This document shows, piece by piece, positions 54,228 through 63,531 of a stretch of 64,000 nt of DNA (the stretch's first letter is position 1; each line of letters starts with the position of its first letter). The stretch is from CBDBJR01 sp965206445 (GTDB taxonomy: Bacteria > Pseudomonadota > Gammaproteobacteria > Arenicellales > Poriferihabitantaceae): contig CBDBJR010000002.1 of NCBI GenBank assembly GCA_965206445.1, forward strand, positions 1,736,001 to 1,800,000. Direction: 5' to 3'. Below the pieces are notes generated by a model. It did no database searches. It saw only the letters and a program-made list of their open reading frames with translations, and had not been told where the DNA came from. The position numbers and the translations under genes were made by a program.

Positions 54228-54614
54228 TAATTCAATTCTCTATGCTATGAAATAGTGTATGGGTTGCGCGTCCCGGCAAGCCAACCGCCACCGCCTGCCC
54301 CCCGACCCGTCCCGAAAAACTGCCGGCCGGATTATCCCACAACCGGCGCCAGACTGCCAGAATTGATACGCAGCGGAAAATTATCATACGCACTGCCTCC
54401 ATGCAGACGGGGTGACAGCTTATATGCACCCACACCGGCAGCGGGCCCGGCAACGCAAACTGCCCTGCTATTCGGCAGATAGCCCGACCGGGGGCCCGGT
54501 TGATGTGCGTATGATATACTGTAGCAATGCCAAAGTGACTGGTCAAACACGCCATTCGCTCCGCATACCCCGACCCTTACAACCGATAAACCAACCCATC
54601 AGACTCCAGGCCAA
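54228..54614. other. recA promoter region with long-range inverted repeat
   Basis: This 387-bp divergent region between recA and a methyltransferase gene has no coding frame I trust. A 12-bp perfect inverted repeat (TATCATACGCAC at 54382-54393, GTGCGTATGATA at 54505-54516) is spaced 111 bp. No clear E. coli-type SOS box was seen. Confidence 0.5.
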
Positions 54615-55439
54615 ATGGCAAAAAAGAACCAATCCCCCCAGCCGGGCACCACCGCCTACACTGCCGACCGCTATGAATACTATGAAAAATCCGTGCAATC
54701 GGTGGAGGCGGAAATCGATATGGTGGACGCCACGTATCGGCAGCTGCGCGGCCGTACAGCCAGCCTGCTGCGGGAAGATTTTTGCGGTACCGGCAATACC
54801 AGCTGCGAATGGGTCAATCGCCGCAAAACCAATCGCGCCATCGGCCTGGATCTGGACCCGGAAGTGCTCGAATGGGGCAGGCAGCACAAGCTGGGGCGGC
54901 TGAGTAAAAACCGGCGGCAAAGAATCGAGCTGCTGCAACAGGATGTCATGCAGGCCGATTGCGACGCCGTGGATATGATACTGGCGATGAACTTCAGCTA
55001 TCAGCTGTTTAAAACCCGCGATAGCCTGCGCAATTATTTCGCCACCGCACGGCAGGGGTTGAAATCGGACGGCATCCTGTTTATCGACGCGTATGGCGGA
55101 TACGAATCCGGTAAAACAGTCAAGGAAAAAACCAAATACAAGGGCTTTACATATTATTGGCACCAAAAAAAGTACAACCCCATCAACGGCCACATGCTCT
55201 GCCATATCCATTTCAAATTTTCGGACGGCTCCTGGTTAAAAAAGGCGTTTACCTATGAATGGCGGCTATGGACCCTGCCCGAGCTGCAGGAAATACTGGT
55301 CGAGGCCGGCTTCAGCAAGGTGACGGTGTATTGGGAAGGCACCGATGAAGAGAGCGGCGAAGGCAACGGCATTTACACCCCCGCCACCACCGGCGAAGAC
55401 GACCCAAGCTGGATTGTGTATTTATCGGCGGAACCATAG
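54615..55439 (+). CDS. class I SAM-dependent methyltransferase
   Basis: A 274-residue Rossmann methyltransferase. Motif I is EDFCGTGNTSCEW (near residue 55), with the acidic ribose-binding residue in AIGLDLDPEVLEWG and motif IV region MILAMNFSYQLF. The C-terminal half is basic and aromatic-rich. It is divergent from recA. The substrate, small molecule or macromolecule, cannot be inferred. Confidence 0.85.
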   Translation: MAKKNQSPQPGTTAYTADRYEYYEKSVQSVEAEIDMVDATYRQLRGRTASLLREDFCGTGNTSCEWVNRRKTNRAIGLDLDPEVLEWGRQHKLGRLSKNRRQRIELLQQDVMQADCDAVDMILAMNFSYQLFKTRDSLRNYFATARQGLKSDGILFIDAYGGYESGKTVKEKTKYKGFTYYWHQKKYNPINGHMLCHIHFKFSDGSWLKKAFTYEWRLWTLPELQEILVEAGFSKVTVYWEGTDEESGEGNGIYTPATTGEDDPSWIVYLSAEP

Positions 55440-55528
55440 CCGTCGATTGGAGCAACGGTGAACCGGCGCGGTTATCGACCGGCGAGCGGGGGGCTGATCA
55501 CGGCATTGATCAGGCCGTTTCTGACCCG

Positions 55529-56176
55529 CTAGTCATTGTCCTTCAGACCTGCCCCGGCGCCGGCCAGACGCGATTCCTCGGTGGCCGGTGCATAGGTATT
55601 ATGGGCCAGGCGGGTCAACACCGCGATACATTCGGTTGCCGTTGACTGCACCCTGATCCGGGCATCTGCATGGGTGACGTCGGCTGTTGCAGCGCCATAG
55701 CCGATCCGGCATGACGCCGCGGCGACCAGCAGGCGGGTTGGCGCAACATTGCCGGTGAGCCCGGCGTGCGAGACGGTGACCTGTACGGCGCCCATATTCA
55801 GCAGGAGGACGCGGTCGTCGGTTACCCGGCCGGCAATAAATGGCACCAGCAGTAACGGCTCGCGCACCGATGACAGCGTGACCGGCAGGGGTATGGCGCC
55901 GTCTGAAATGGCCGCCCCCAGGCTAAGCGGGCAAAACCAGCCGCCGTCCGTGTCGTCAGGCCAGTGCGACGGGGGCCGTCCGTTTTCAAGCGATTGGCGA
56001 TAGCCGGACAAATAGCGGCACAGGGCAGAAACGCCCGGCGCGCCATGGCGGGTTAACCAGCCCAGGGCAAAGCCGGCTTCTTCGGCCAATCCCCACGGCA
56101 TACCCACACCGCGTGCCGCCTTGACGGCAAGCGCGCTGGTCTCACCAACGGACCAGCTCGCGCTCGCGTCCGTCAC
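55529..56176 (-). CDS. DUF3726 family protein
   Basis: A 215-residue protein I place in DUF3726 on the pattern GETSALAVKAARGVGMPWGLAEEAG at its start (shown in part) and the segment RPPSHWPDDTDGGWFCPL. No catalytic motif is known for the family. It is the last gene of the ALDH-M19-574aa-DUF3726 operon, overlapping the preceding gene by ATGA, so it must work with those proteins. The family assignment rests on memory. Confidence 0.7.
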   Translation of the reverse strand: MTDASASWSVGETSALAVKAARGVGMPWGLAEEAGFALGWLTRHGAPGVSALCRYLSGYRQSLENGRPPSHWPDDTDGGWFCPLSLGAAISDGAIPLPVTLSSVREPLLLVPFIAGRVTDDRVLLLNMGAVQVTVSHAGLTGNVAPTRLLVAAASCRIGYGAATADVTHADARIRVQSTATECIAVLTRLAHNTYAPATEESRLAGAGAGLKDND

Positions 56177-57897
56177 ACAGGCACGCTGCCCGGCAGTGGC
56201 GGGTAGACAAGCTCATCCGGGTCGAGGTCTGCCAGCTCATCCGGGAATGGCGCCCCCTGAAACATCGTGATGCGCAACCATCTGTCAGAGCGCGGATCGA
56301 ATTTCATCGCACCGAAAAACGACAATTTGCACCGCAACAGGTCAATTGGCCGCATGTCAGCGGCAATGGTGTTGTCCCGGATTTCACCAAAAGCGCACTG
56401 TGCGATCAGCTGCGCGCGGCGCGTGATATGCCGGTGTTCCGGATGCGCCAGCAGGAAGCCGGCGACGGTGTCATTGCCGCCACATTTTTCGAGGTCGAGC
56501 AGCGCGCGCCTGGCATCACGGCCCGGCGCAAGCGGTTGCTCATAATCGGCAATCGGCTCTTCAAACCGCTCACCCAGGCGTGGCTCCAGCTTTTCTTCGG
56601 ATACGTACCAGACGCGCGCCTGCGCATCACGGCTGTCAAAATCAATCCCCTCCGTCCAGTCATAGGCTGCGCGGATAATGCGGCTGAGCGCGGCAATTTT
56701 CATACCGCCGTCAATGCGGAAGCTGCGCGCCTCATCGACGGCCATCGTCGCGGCCAGATCATCAACCAGATGGGGATAGGGCTCCATCATCAATGAAACA
56801 ATCTGTTCCTGACCTTCAAGGCCCAGGGTGTGCTCAGCCCACGCATAGAGGCTGTTCCACGCAAAATCAGCCGACAGATCAATCGACCCCAGATGCTGCT
56901 CGGTTGCATCCAGGTCCGCGCGCAGGCCAGCAATCTTGTTGGCCTGATCAGCATGATCAACATGCCAGTCGGCGGCGTTCACCGCAGCGCGCGTGACCCG
57001 TTGTGTGAACAGGGCGATCTCCGCAGGACACGCGTTTTTAACCGCCCGAACCCGGGCCAGCGCTGTCTCGCGCGCCTCGATCCAGGAATGGATAAGCGCC
57101 GGATGGTTGATTAGAAAAGGGGCCATGCCCAGGCCGGTGGAATTGCCAACGCCAAGGCGCCGCCGGATGGCAGGGGCCAGTTTGACGGCGGTTTCGGGGG
57201 CGCGCATCTGTGCCGCATGTTCAACCAGGTCGATGGTAAAGGCGCGAATCAGCCAGACCGCCAGCAATTCAGGCTGGAAAGCCCCGGCAAACTCCGGGCG
57301 GTCAGCCCAGATTTCCCGGTCAGCAGCGCCAAATTTGCCCGACCCATACACCGCGGTCGTGCGCATCAGATAGCCAACAGGCTCAATCTGCGCCGGATCA
57401 GGCTGCGCCCCGCCGGCAAGGCATGTGGCGACATAATCGAACAGCCGCACGGATCTGTTGGCGCGCGAAAGAACCAGTTCTGCAGCGGAAATACGCCCTG
57501 CTTCCTGATGCGGAACAGTGGCGCCGAGCCGGTCAATATCGGCCTCGCTCACATTGCCGTCATGCAGCGTAAAGGTGGCATCCCAGGCCTCGGCAATCAC
57601 GCGGTCAGAGCGCAATTCATCGGGCAGATCATGGGCAAAGGCAACCAGCGTGTAACTGCGGGTTGGCCCGCTGGCACGATAGGTGGCCACGCCGACCCCG
57701 CCCGCATCTATCCGCCAGACAGGGCGGTCAAACACCCACCCTGCATTTTTCAGACGGCGCAGCAACACCCGCATAAAGCTGAGACGGCTTTGATGAAACG
57801 ATCCCATCCGCGCAAGGCGCATGACCTCACTTGCCGCCCGCAGGGGAGCACGCGCAACGCGCACGGGTTTGACCTGTTTTTCTGGTTGCCCATTCAT
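56173..57897 (-). CDS. unrecognised 574-residue protein of the ALDH/M19 operon
   Basis: No known domain recognised. The sequence is well-behaved protein: soluble, rather acidic, with repeated Arg/Asp-rich helices and a Trp-rich N-terminal region (GWVFDRPVWRIDAGGVGVATY). I place the start at MNGQPEKQ, four bases after the stop of the M19 gene, instead of an upstream ATG that would overlap that gene by 32 bp. It overlaps DUF3726 by ATGA, so the stoichiometry is probably linked. Its place between a dipeptidase-like and a DUF3726 protein argues for a shared catabolic or complex-forming role. Confidence 0.8.
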   Translation of the reverse strand: MNGQPEKQVKPVRVARAPLRAASEVMRLARMGSFHQSRLSFMRVLLRRLKNAGWVFDRPVWRIDAGGVGVATYRASGPTRSYTLVAFAHDLPDELRSDRVIAEAWDATFTLHDGNVSEADIDRLGATVPHQEAGRISAAELVLSRANRSVRLFDYVATCLAGGAQPDPAQIEPVGYLMRTTAVYGSGKFGAADREIWADRPEFAGAFQPELLAVWLIRAFTIDLVEHAAQMRAPETAVKLAPAIRRRLGVGNSTGLGMAPFLINHPALIHSWIEARETALARVRAVKNACPAEIALFTQRVTRAAVNAADWHVDHADQANKIAGLRADLDATEQHLGSIDLSADFAWNSLYAWAEHTLGLEGQEQIVSLMMEPYPHLVDDLAATMAVDEARSFRIDGGMKIAALSRIIRAAYDWTEGIDFDSRDAQARVWYVSEEKLEPRLGERFEEPIADYEQPLAPGRDARRALLDLEKCGGNDTVAGFLLAHPEHRHITRRAQLIAQCAFGEIRDNTIAADMRPIDLLRCKLSFFGAMKFDPRSDRWLRITMFQGAPFPDELADLDPDELVYPPLPGSVPV

Positions 57898-57901
57898 CGC
57901 A

Positions 57902-58882
57902 TCAGGCGCTTTCAGGGCCAAAATTATGGTCATAAAACCGCAGCCAGTTTTCCCCCATCACGGCCGCCGTGTCGGTTTCGCTAAAGCCATATTCACGCAG
58001 GCCGACAGCGATATTCCCAAAATGTCGGTTATCCTCAAACCAGTCCGGCATGGGCGGGAAGCCGGCGTCACTTGCCGACCCCTCGCCATAGTCAATTTCC
58101 CTGGACCAACGGCCAACGCGCATCCATTCCACCACCGAATTCGGCTGGTCCTGGCACAAATCCGACCCCAGGCCGACATGTTCAATTCCCATCAGCTCGG
58201 CGGTGCGCGCGATCATCTCGCAAAAGCCGGCCAGCGTGCAGTCGCTCTTGTCCTTGAGATGGTGCGGATACAGGGAAAAACCCAGCATGCCGCCGGATTG
58301 ACCAAGCGCACGCAGCACCGCGTCCGATTTGTTGCGCCGGGCAGGGTGCCAGAACGCCGGGTTGGCATGGGTGATGGCAATCGGACGCCCGGAAATCTCG
58401 ATCGCGTCCAGCGTTGACCGTTCGGCAGAATGGCTCATGTCAATGACCAGACCAACCCGGTTCATTTCCTTGATCACCTGACGGCCCATGCGGGTAACCC
58501 CCGCGTCTTCCGCCTCATAACAGCCGGTGGCGAGCAGTGACTGGTTGTTATAGGTCAGCTGCATAAACCGCGCACCCAGCGCATGCCAGATTTCGACCAG
58601 GCCGATGTCATCTTCGATCGGTGACGGGCTCTGAAACCCGAAGAAAATCGCAGTCCGGCGCTCCGCTTTGGCGCGGCGCACATCATCCCCGGTCGTGCCG
58701 TGGAAAATCAACTCCGGGAACCGCTCAAACCGGCGATTCCAGGCCGCTACATTGGCCACCGTCTCGCGAAAATTCTCATGATAGGCAATGGTCACATGCA
58801 CGGCGTGAACGCCGGCCCCGGACATTTGCCGGAAAATTTTTTCCGACCAGTTGGCGTATTGAAGATTATCAATCAGGTGCAT
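57902..58882 (-). CDS. M19 (renal dipeptidase) family protein, altered metal site
   Basis: A 326-residue amidohydrolase-fold protein. The second metal half is clear: DMSHSAERSTLDAIE and PIAITHANPAFWHPARRN carry the two conserved His ligands, and HVGLGSDLCQDQPNSVVEW is typical of the subgroup. However, the N-terminal HxD metal motif of M19 enzymes reads DNLQYANW, and the bridging Glu appears to be Gln in FFGFQSP. So the metal site is probably changed and the reaction may not be dipeptide hydrolysis. It starts 33 bp after the ALDH gene on the same strand. Confidence 0.82.
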   Translation of the reverse strand: MHLIDNLQYANWSEKIFRQMSGAGVHAVHVTIAYHENFRETVANVAAWNRRFERFPELIFHGTTGDDVRRAKAERRTAIFFGFQSPSPIEDDIGLVEIWHALGARFMQLTYNNQSLLATGCYEAEDAGVTRMGRQVIKEMNRVGLVIDMSHSAERSTLDAIEISGRPIAITHANPAFWHPARRNKSDAVLRALGQSGGMLGFSLYPHHLKDKSDCTLAGFCEMIARTAELMGIEHVGLGSDLCQDQPNSVVEWMRVGRWSREIDYGEGSASDAGFPPMPDWFEDNRHFGNIAVGLREYGFSETDTAAVMGENWLRFYDHNFGPESA

Positions 58883-58915
58883 GGCAATCTCGCTGCGACC
58901 GGTTTATCGATGCAC

Positions 58916-60367
58916 CTATGCCGGCGTTCCGGAACGAATATAGGCGGTTTTAACCGTGGTAAAGAATTCCACCGCATAACCGCCTTGTTCGCGCGGACCA
59001 TAGGATGAACTGCCACGCCCGCCAAACGGCACGTGATAGTCCGTTCCGGCAGTCGGCAAATTCACCATGACACAGCCGGTCCTGGCATTGCGCCGGAAAT
59101 GCGTTGCCCGCGCCAGGTCGCGCGTAATGATCCCCGACGTCAGGCCAAAATGCGTATCATTGACCAGCTGCAGCGCCTCGTCATAGCTGTCTGCCTTGAT
59201 CACGCAGGCGATTGGCGCGAACATTTCCTCGCGGTTGACGCGCCAGTCATTGCGGGTACCGGCGACCACGGCCGGTGTCATGTAATAGCCCTCGGTAGCG
59301 CGACCGACCCGCTCGCCGCCAAATACCACCTCACCCCCTTCAGCGCGTGCCAGTTTCATATAGGCCATGTTCTCGTCAAGCTGCCCCCGGCTGACAACGG
59401 GGCCGATCTGTGTGCCGTCTTTCAGGGCATGATCGACCACCATCGCCGCCGCGCCGGCGGCCAGTTTGTCGACAAATTCATCATGCACCGCGCGGTGCAC
59501 AATCAATCGTGATGAGGCGGTGCATTTCTGGCCGGTGCCGCCAAACGCCCCACCAAGGGCAGCGGCAACGGCAATGTCCATATCGCCGTCTTCCATCACG
59601 GCAAGCGCATTTTTCGACCCCATCTCCATCTGCAGCCGGGTCAGGTTGCCGATGGCGGAGCGGGCAATCTGCTGGCCGACCGCAACCGAGCCGGTAAAGC
59701 TGATGGCATCAACCGCCGGGCTTTCGATCAACTGCTGGCCAATGCTGCTGCCTGTGCCCATGACCAGGCTGAACAGGCCGGCCGGCAAGTCCTGGCTGGC
59801 AATAATCTCGGCCAGTGCAACCGCCGACGCCGGCACCAGATTGGCCGGTTTCCAGACCACCGCATTGCCGAACGCCAGCGCCGGTGCAATTTTCCACGCG
59901 GCGGTGGCGGTCGGGAAATTCCACGGGCTGACTACCGCTACGGTGCCAACCGGTTCGCGGCGCACATCGATTTCAATGTCGGGACGCACACTGTCGGCGG
60001 TGTCGCCAGTCTGGCGCACAACCTCGGCAGCGTAGTAGGTGAAAAACTGGCCGGCGCGGTAAATCTCGCCTTTGCCCTCTGCCAGCGGCTTGCCCTCTTC
60101 ACGGCTAAGCAGGGTGCCAAGCTCGACGCTGCGCGCCATCAACGCGGTACCGATGTTCATCAAAATCGTCTGGCGCGCCTCTAACCCGGTCGCCGCCCAT
60201 ACCCGCTGCGCCACTCTGGCAGCATCGAGGGCCTGATCCAGTTGCGCGGCATCGGCCTGGGCAAACTGTCCGACAATCTCCGACAGATCAGACGGATTGC
60301 GGTTCTCGATAGTGGTGCTGCCGGCAAGCCATTCGCCGGCAATAAAGTTGTGTTTGGTCTCGGACAT
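58916..60367 (-). CDS. NAD(P)-dependent aldehyde dehydrogenase
   Basis: A 483-residue aldehyde dehydrogenase. The catalytic Glu is in QMEMGSKNALAVM and the Cys in GQKCTASSRL; the cofactor loop SFTGSVAVGQQI is intact. The C-terminal HVPFGGRGSSSYGPREQG places it near alpha-ketoglutarate semialdehyde and related dehydrogenases. GGAG lies seven bases before the ATG. It heads the four-gene operon and is divergent from a DMT transporter, suggesting a catabolic pathway that yields an aldehyde, but the substrate is not known. Confidence 0.9.
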   Translation of the reverse strand: MSETKHNFIAGEWLAGSTTIENRNPSDLSEIVGQFAQADAAQLDQALDAARVAQRVWAATGLEARQTILMNIGTALMARSVELGTLLSREEGKPLAEGKGEIYRAGQFFTYYAAEVVRQTGDTADSVRPDIEIDVRREPVGTVAVVSPWNFPTATAAWKIAPALAFGNAVVWKPANLVPASAVALAEIIASQDLPAGLFSLVMGTGSSIGQQLIESPAVDAISFTGSVAVGQQIARSAIGNLTRLQMEMGSKNALAVMEDGDMDIAVAAALGGAFGGTGQKCTASSRLIVHRAVHDEFVDKLAAGAAAMVVDHALKDGTQIGPVVSRGQLDENMAYMKLARAEGGEVVFGGERVGRATEGYYMTPAVVAGTRNDWRVNREEMFAPIACVIKADSYDEALQLVNDTHFGLTSGIITRDLARATHFRRNARTGCVMVNLPTAGTDYHVPFGGRGSSSYGPREQGGYAVEFFTTVKTAYIRSGTPA

Positions 60368-60435
60368 TAAAAAACTCCAGTGCTGCCGGGCGTGGTTTCA
60401 CCGCCTGGCGTTTTATCGGGTATGGGTGCTCATCA

Positions 60436-60474
60436 CGATCTTATGCACCGTCGGTTTCGCGGCGCATAAGATCG
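60436..60474. promoter_or_regulatory. 11-bp perfect dyad in the ALDH/DMT divergent promoter region
   Basis: CGATCTTATGC and GCATAAGATCG are perfect inverted arms with a 17-nt spacer, centred about 88 bp upstream of the ALDH start and about 218 bp upstream of the DMT start. No T run follows and no gene lies here, so an operator for a transcription factor is the likely reading. No regulator gene is adjacent in the window. Confidence 0.55.
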
Positions 60475-60672
60475 CCTGCATTATGTTGGCACGTCGCCAG
60501 GCATTTCAGGGTAAAATCGACAAGACATCCGGTTATTATATCCATATTCGCGCGCCCTGTTCAAACTGGAACCGGCGGATAACAGCGGCATAAGCAATCG
60601 GAAACCGCGCTTTCGCGCTGCTCGTTGCGGATAATCAATCGGAAATGGGCGTTTTTACTGCCGAGGTTCCTT

Positions 60673-61677
60673 ATGAATCGGTTTGCTGAATGGTTGGCGA
60701 GACCTTATGCGGCGCTGGGCTTCCTGGCGCTCGGTCTGATCATCATTCCGCTCAATGATGCGCTCGTCAAATTGCTTGGCGAGACCATGCCGCTTGGGGA
60801 GATTATCGCCATCCGGTCGCTGATGAGCATAATGTTGATTGCGGTCTTCAGCACCGGCCTGAAGCGCATGATGAAGCTGGATGCCGCCGCTTTCTGGCAG
60901 TTCACCGGGCGCGGAATGTGCCTTGTCGTTGCCATGGTGCTGTTCTTTGTATCGCTTGGCAGCCTGCCGCTCGCCAGCGCCGTTGCCATCTTTTTCATAT
61001 CCCCCTTGATGATCATGCTGTTGTCGGTGCCGCTGCTGGGTGAACGCATTGGCATTCACCGGATCCTGTCGGTGATTGCCGGCATGGCAGGCTGTCTGTT
61101 GATCATCAGACCCGGCGCGGCTGATTTTCAGATAGAAACCCTGCTTGTTCTCGGGTCGGCGCTCAGCTATGCGCTGTTCCAGATCTGGACACGCAAGCTC
61201 AAATCAACCGGTAATTTGTCCGCCATGGTCGCGGTGCAGCATTGTTGTTATGCGGTGGCAGGCTGTACGCTGCTGTTGATCAATGTTGCCATGCCGTTTG
61301 ACGATCTGCGCAATCCGTCATTGGCCTTCCTTCTGCGGGGGCCGGTTTCTATTGATGCCGGGCAACTCCTATACCTTTTCTTCTGCGCCTTTGCCGTGTT
61401 GCTGCTGTCGGTGGCCTCGTCAAATGCCTACCGTACCGTCGAGGCATCCCTGATCGCACCACTCGAATATACCGCCATTCCAATGGGCGCTTTCTGGGGC
61501 ATTGTGATCTGGGGGGATTGGCCATTGCCCACCGCCTGGGCTGGCATGGCATTGATCCTTGCCGGTGGGTTGTATGCCATTTACCGGGAGCAGGCGCGTG
61601 CCGTGGCGGTGATTACGACCGTGCCGATGCCGGCCTCAGCCGCAATGGCCCAATACCCTGACGAAGATACCGATTGA
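60673..61677 (+). CDS. DMT-superfamily (EamA) transporter
   Basis: A 334-residue protein with about ten membrane helices and two EamA halves, each about 140 residues (first half ALGFLALGLIIIPLNDALVK; second half with RTVEASLIAPLEYTAIPMG). Family members export or import amino acids, nucleotides and other small solutes. I use the ATG at MNRFAEWL because GAGG lies seven bases upstream. It is divergent from the ALDH operon and probably carries a substrate or product of it. Confidence 0.88.
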   Translation: MNRFAEWLARPYAALGFLALGLIIIPLNDALVKLLGETMPLGEIIAIRSLMSIMLIAVFSTGLKRMMKLDAAAFWQFTGRGMCLVVAMVLFFVSLGSLPLASAVAIFFISPLMIMLLSVPLLGERIGIHRILSVIAGMAGCLLIIRPGAADFQIETLLVLGSALSYALFQIWTRKLKSTGNLSAMVAVQHCCYAVAGCTLLLINVAMPFDDLRNPSLAFLLRGPVSIDAGQLLYLFFCAFAVLLLSVASSNAYRTVEASLIAPLEYTAIPMGAFWGIVIWGDWPLPTAWAGMALILAGGLYAIYREQARAVAVITTVPMPASAAMAQYPDEDTD

Positions 61678-61763
61678 CGGCTGTGCGGTAGATTCCGGCC
61701 CAGCAAAACCGGGCGCGACAACCGGCTGGTTACCATCGCTATCCTGCCGGCGGCTGCGATTGC

Positions 61764-63344
61764 CTATTGCGGCTCCCTCGGCTGCATCCGGTCGCGCTGC
61801 AACCGGATGTCAAATTCCTGTCGAATCTGCGCATCCAGTTGCTCGGAAATATGCTCAGGAAAATGGGTTGCCAGAATTTCCTGGGTTTTTTGCTGCGCAG
61901 GCCGGTTGATCGCATGCGCGCCCTGCTCCTTCCATTCCGCCGGCGTCAACCGATTGCCGACCTCAGGATAAACATAATCCTTCTGCATCCGCGACAGCGT
62001 ATCCTGATGGCCAAGAAAATGCTCCGGCCCATTCAGGCAAACATCGGTAATGACCTCCAGCGACAGCGTCGTCGGATCGACCTCAACCCCGCGAACACTG
62101 CGGTTAACTGCCCCCAGCATATCATTATCGATAGTGCAGCCCTCAAAGCTGAACCCGAGCAGACTGCCCTGCATCCCGGCCGATTCATACACCAGATTGG
62201 CGCCGCTGTGCCCGGCCAGCGCGAGGGTATAGCCCTTCTCAAAACCGGATTGCGCATCCGGAATTTTCGAGTCCGCCATACCGGCGGCGACCCCGGTCGG
62301 CAAGTCGTAATACCGTCCCACCTGACCGCAGGCCGCCATCAACACCGCCTGCTCACCGCTGCCGCCGCTCATCGCGCCGGTGCGCAGGTCGGATACAAAC
62401 GGCCACGGCCCGAAAATCGCCGGGTGCCCCGGCACAATCTGATTGACATACACCAGCGCAGCGAGGCATTCGGCGCACTCCTGCACCACCGCCCCCGCCA
62501 GTGACGCCGGGCTGGTCGCCCCCGCCTGACCGGCAGCCAGCAGCAAAATCGGCATCCCGCCTCTGACGCACACCTCCAGCACCCGGCAGGCGTCCTTGGC
62601 AAAGCGCAGCGGCGGCACCACAAAACAACACGACAAACTGGCAAACGGCCGCGCCCGCCATTTTTTCTCACCCCCGGCGATGCGATGCAACAGCCGCAAA
62701 CCCTCTTCGGCATGCTGCGGGTCAACATAGCTGACGCCGCAATGCTTGGTCGTTCCCGCCACCGAAGCATAGGTGGTGTTCAAATCCATCGCCGCCGGCT
62801 GCTCGATATCCCGCGCCACCATGCAGCGTTGAAAAAAATGAATGTGCTCATGCTTGTCCACCAGCCGGGCGGCATCGTATAGATCTTCAATGGTCGATTC
62901 TCTATAGTTGCCCTTAGCCGCATACTGCGGGTGGGATTTCCAGTCGTCCACCACGTGCACCGCCGCCCCGGCGGTGCCAAAATGCACCTTGTATCCGCTC
63001 AGGTGCAGGTCGTATTTCTCATCCTGGGCGTACAGGGTGAAATCCCGATTGGCGGCGGCAATCGTATCTTCAACCAGCGCACGCGGAAACAACAATCGCC
63101 CGTCGCTGGTATAGCGGCCGCCGGCCCCGGTCACCAACTCGATGCACGAGGGAATCGCCTGGGAAAACCCGACCTGCTCCAGCAGGTCCAGCATCGCGGT
63201 GTGGATTTTTTTTAAGTCGTCCTCGGTCAGCGGCATAAAGCGCCCGCCGCTTTGCCCCGGCAGCACCGGCTTGCTGTCCTCGGCCAACGGCGCTGAGCGC
63301 AAGGCTTTGCGGGCCTCGCGCCCGCCCGCCCGGCGGCCGGTCAT
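61764..63344 (-). CDS. MttB-family methyltransferase without pyrrolysine
   Basis: A 526-residue TIM-barrel protein of the trimethylamine methyltransferase family, whose members transfer a methyl group from a quaternary or tertiary amine to a corrinoid protein. Signatures are KVHFGTAGAAVHVVD, DLNTTYASVAGTTKHCGVSY and GFEKGYTLALAGHSGANLVYE. There is no in-frame TAG, so it belongs with the non-pyrrolysine paralogues that act on betaines such as glycine betaine, proline betaine or carnitine. No corrinoid protein or MtgA-like partner is within the window. The ATG at MTGRRAGG is preferred over longer in-frame codons by relation to homologues. Confidence 0.88.
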   Translation of the reverse strand: MTGRRAGGREARKALRSAPLAEDSKPVLPGQSGGRFMPLTEDDLKKIHTAMLDLLEQVGFSQAIPSCIELVTGAGGRYTSDGRLLFPRALVEDTIAAANRDFTLYAQDEKYDLHLSGYKVHFGTAGAAVHVVDDWKSHPQYAAKGNYRESTIEDLYDAARLVDKHEHIHFFQRCMVARDIEQPAAMDLNTTYASVAGTTKHCGVSYVDPQHAEEGLRLLHRIAGGEKKWRARPFASLSCCFVVPPLRFAKDACRVLEVCVRGGMPILLLAAGQAGATSPASLAGAVVQECAECLAALVYVNQIVPGHPAIFGPWPFVSDLRTGAMSGGSGEQAVLMAACGQVGRYYDLPTGVAAGMADSKIPDAQSGFEKGYTLALAGHSGANLVYESAGMQGSLLGFSFEGCTIDNDMLGAVNRSVRGVEVDPTTLSLEVITDVCLNGPEHFLGHQDTLSRMQKDYVYPEVGNRLTPAEWKEQGAHAINRPAQQKTQEILATHFPEHISEQLDAQIRQEFDIRLQRDRMQPREPQ

Positions 63345-63531
63345 TGCGACCGCCCGGCAACGAGGGGCGCCACCGCAGCCCCCATCAATGGCCAGCGCCA
63401 CTGCCAGCGCGCCAGATCGGTGCCGCAAAACAGCACGGTTGTGTTGTCATCATCATTGCGCAATATGCCTGTGTTATTCATACCCATTCAACCACCTGGT
63501 CGCCACCTGAAGTCAGTATCAATCCGCCGCC

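Noticed and set aside
54394..54504. A small RNA or gene inside the recA upstream inverted repeat
   Set aside because: No open frame with a start signal or terminator was convincing.
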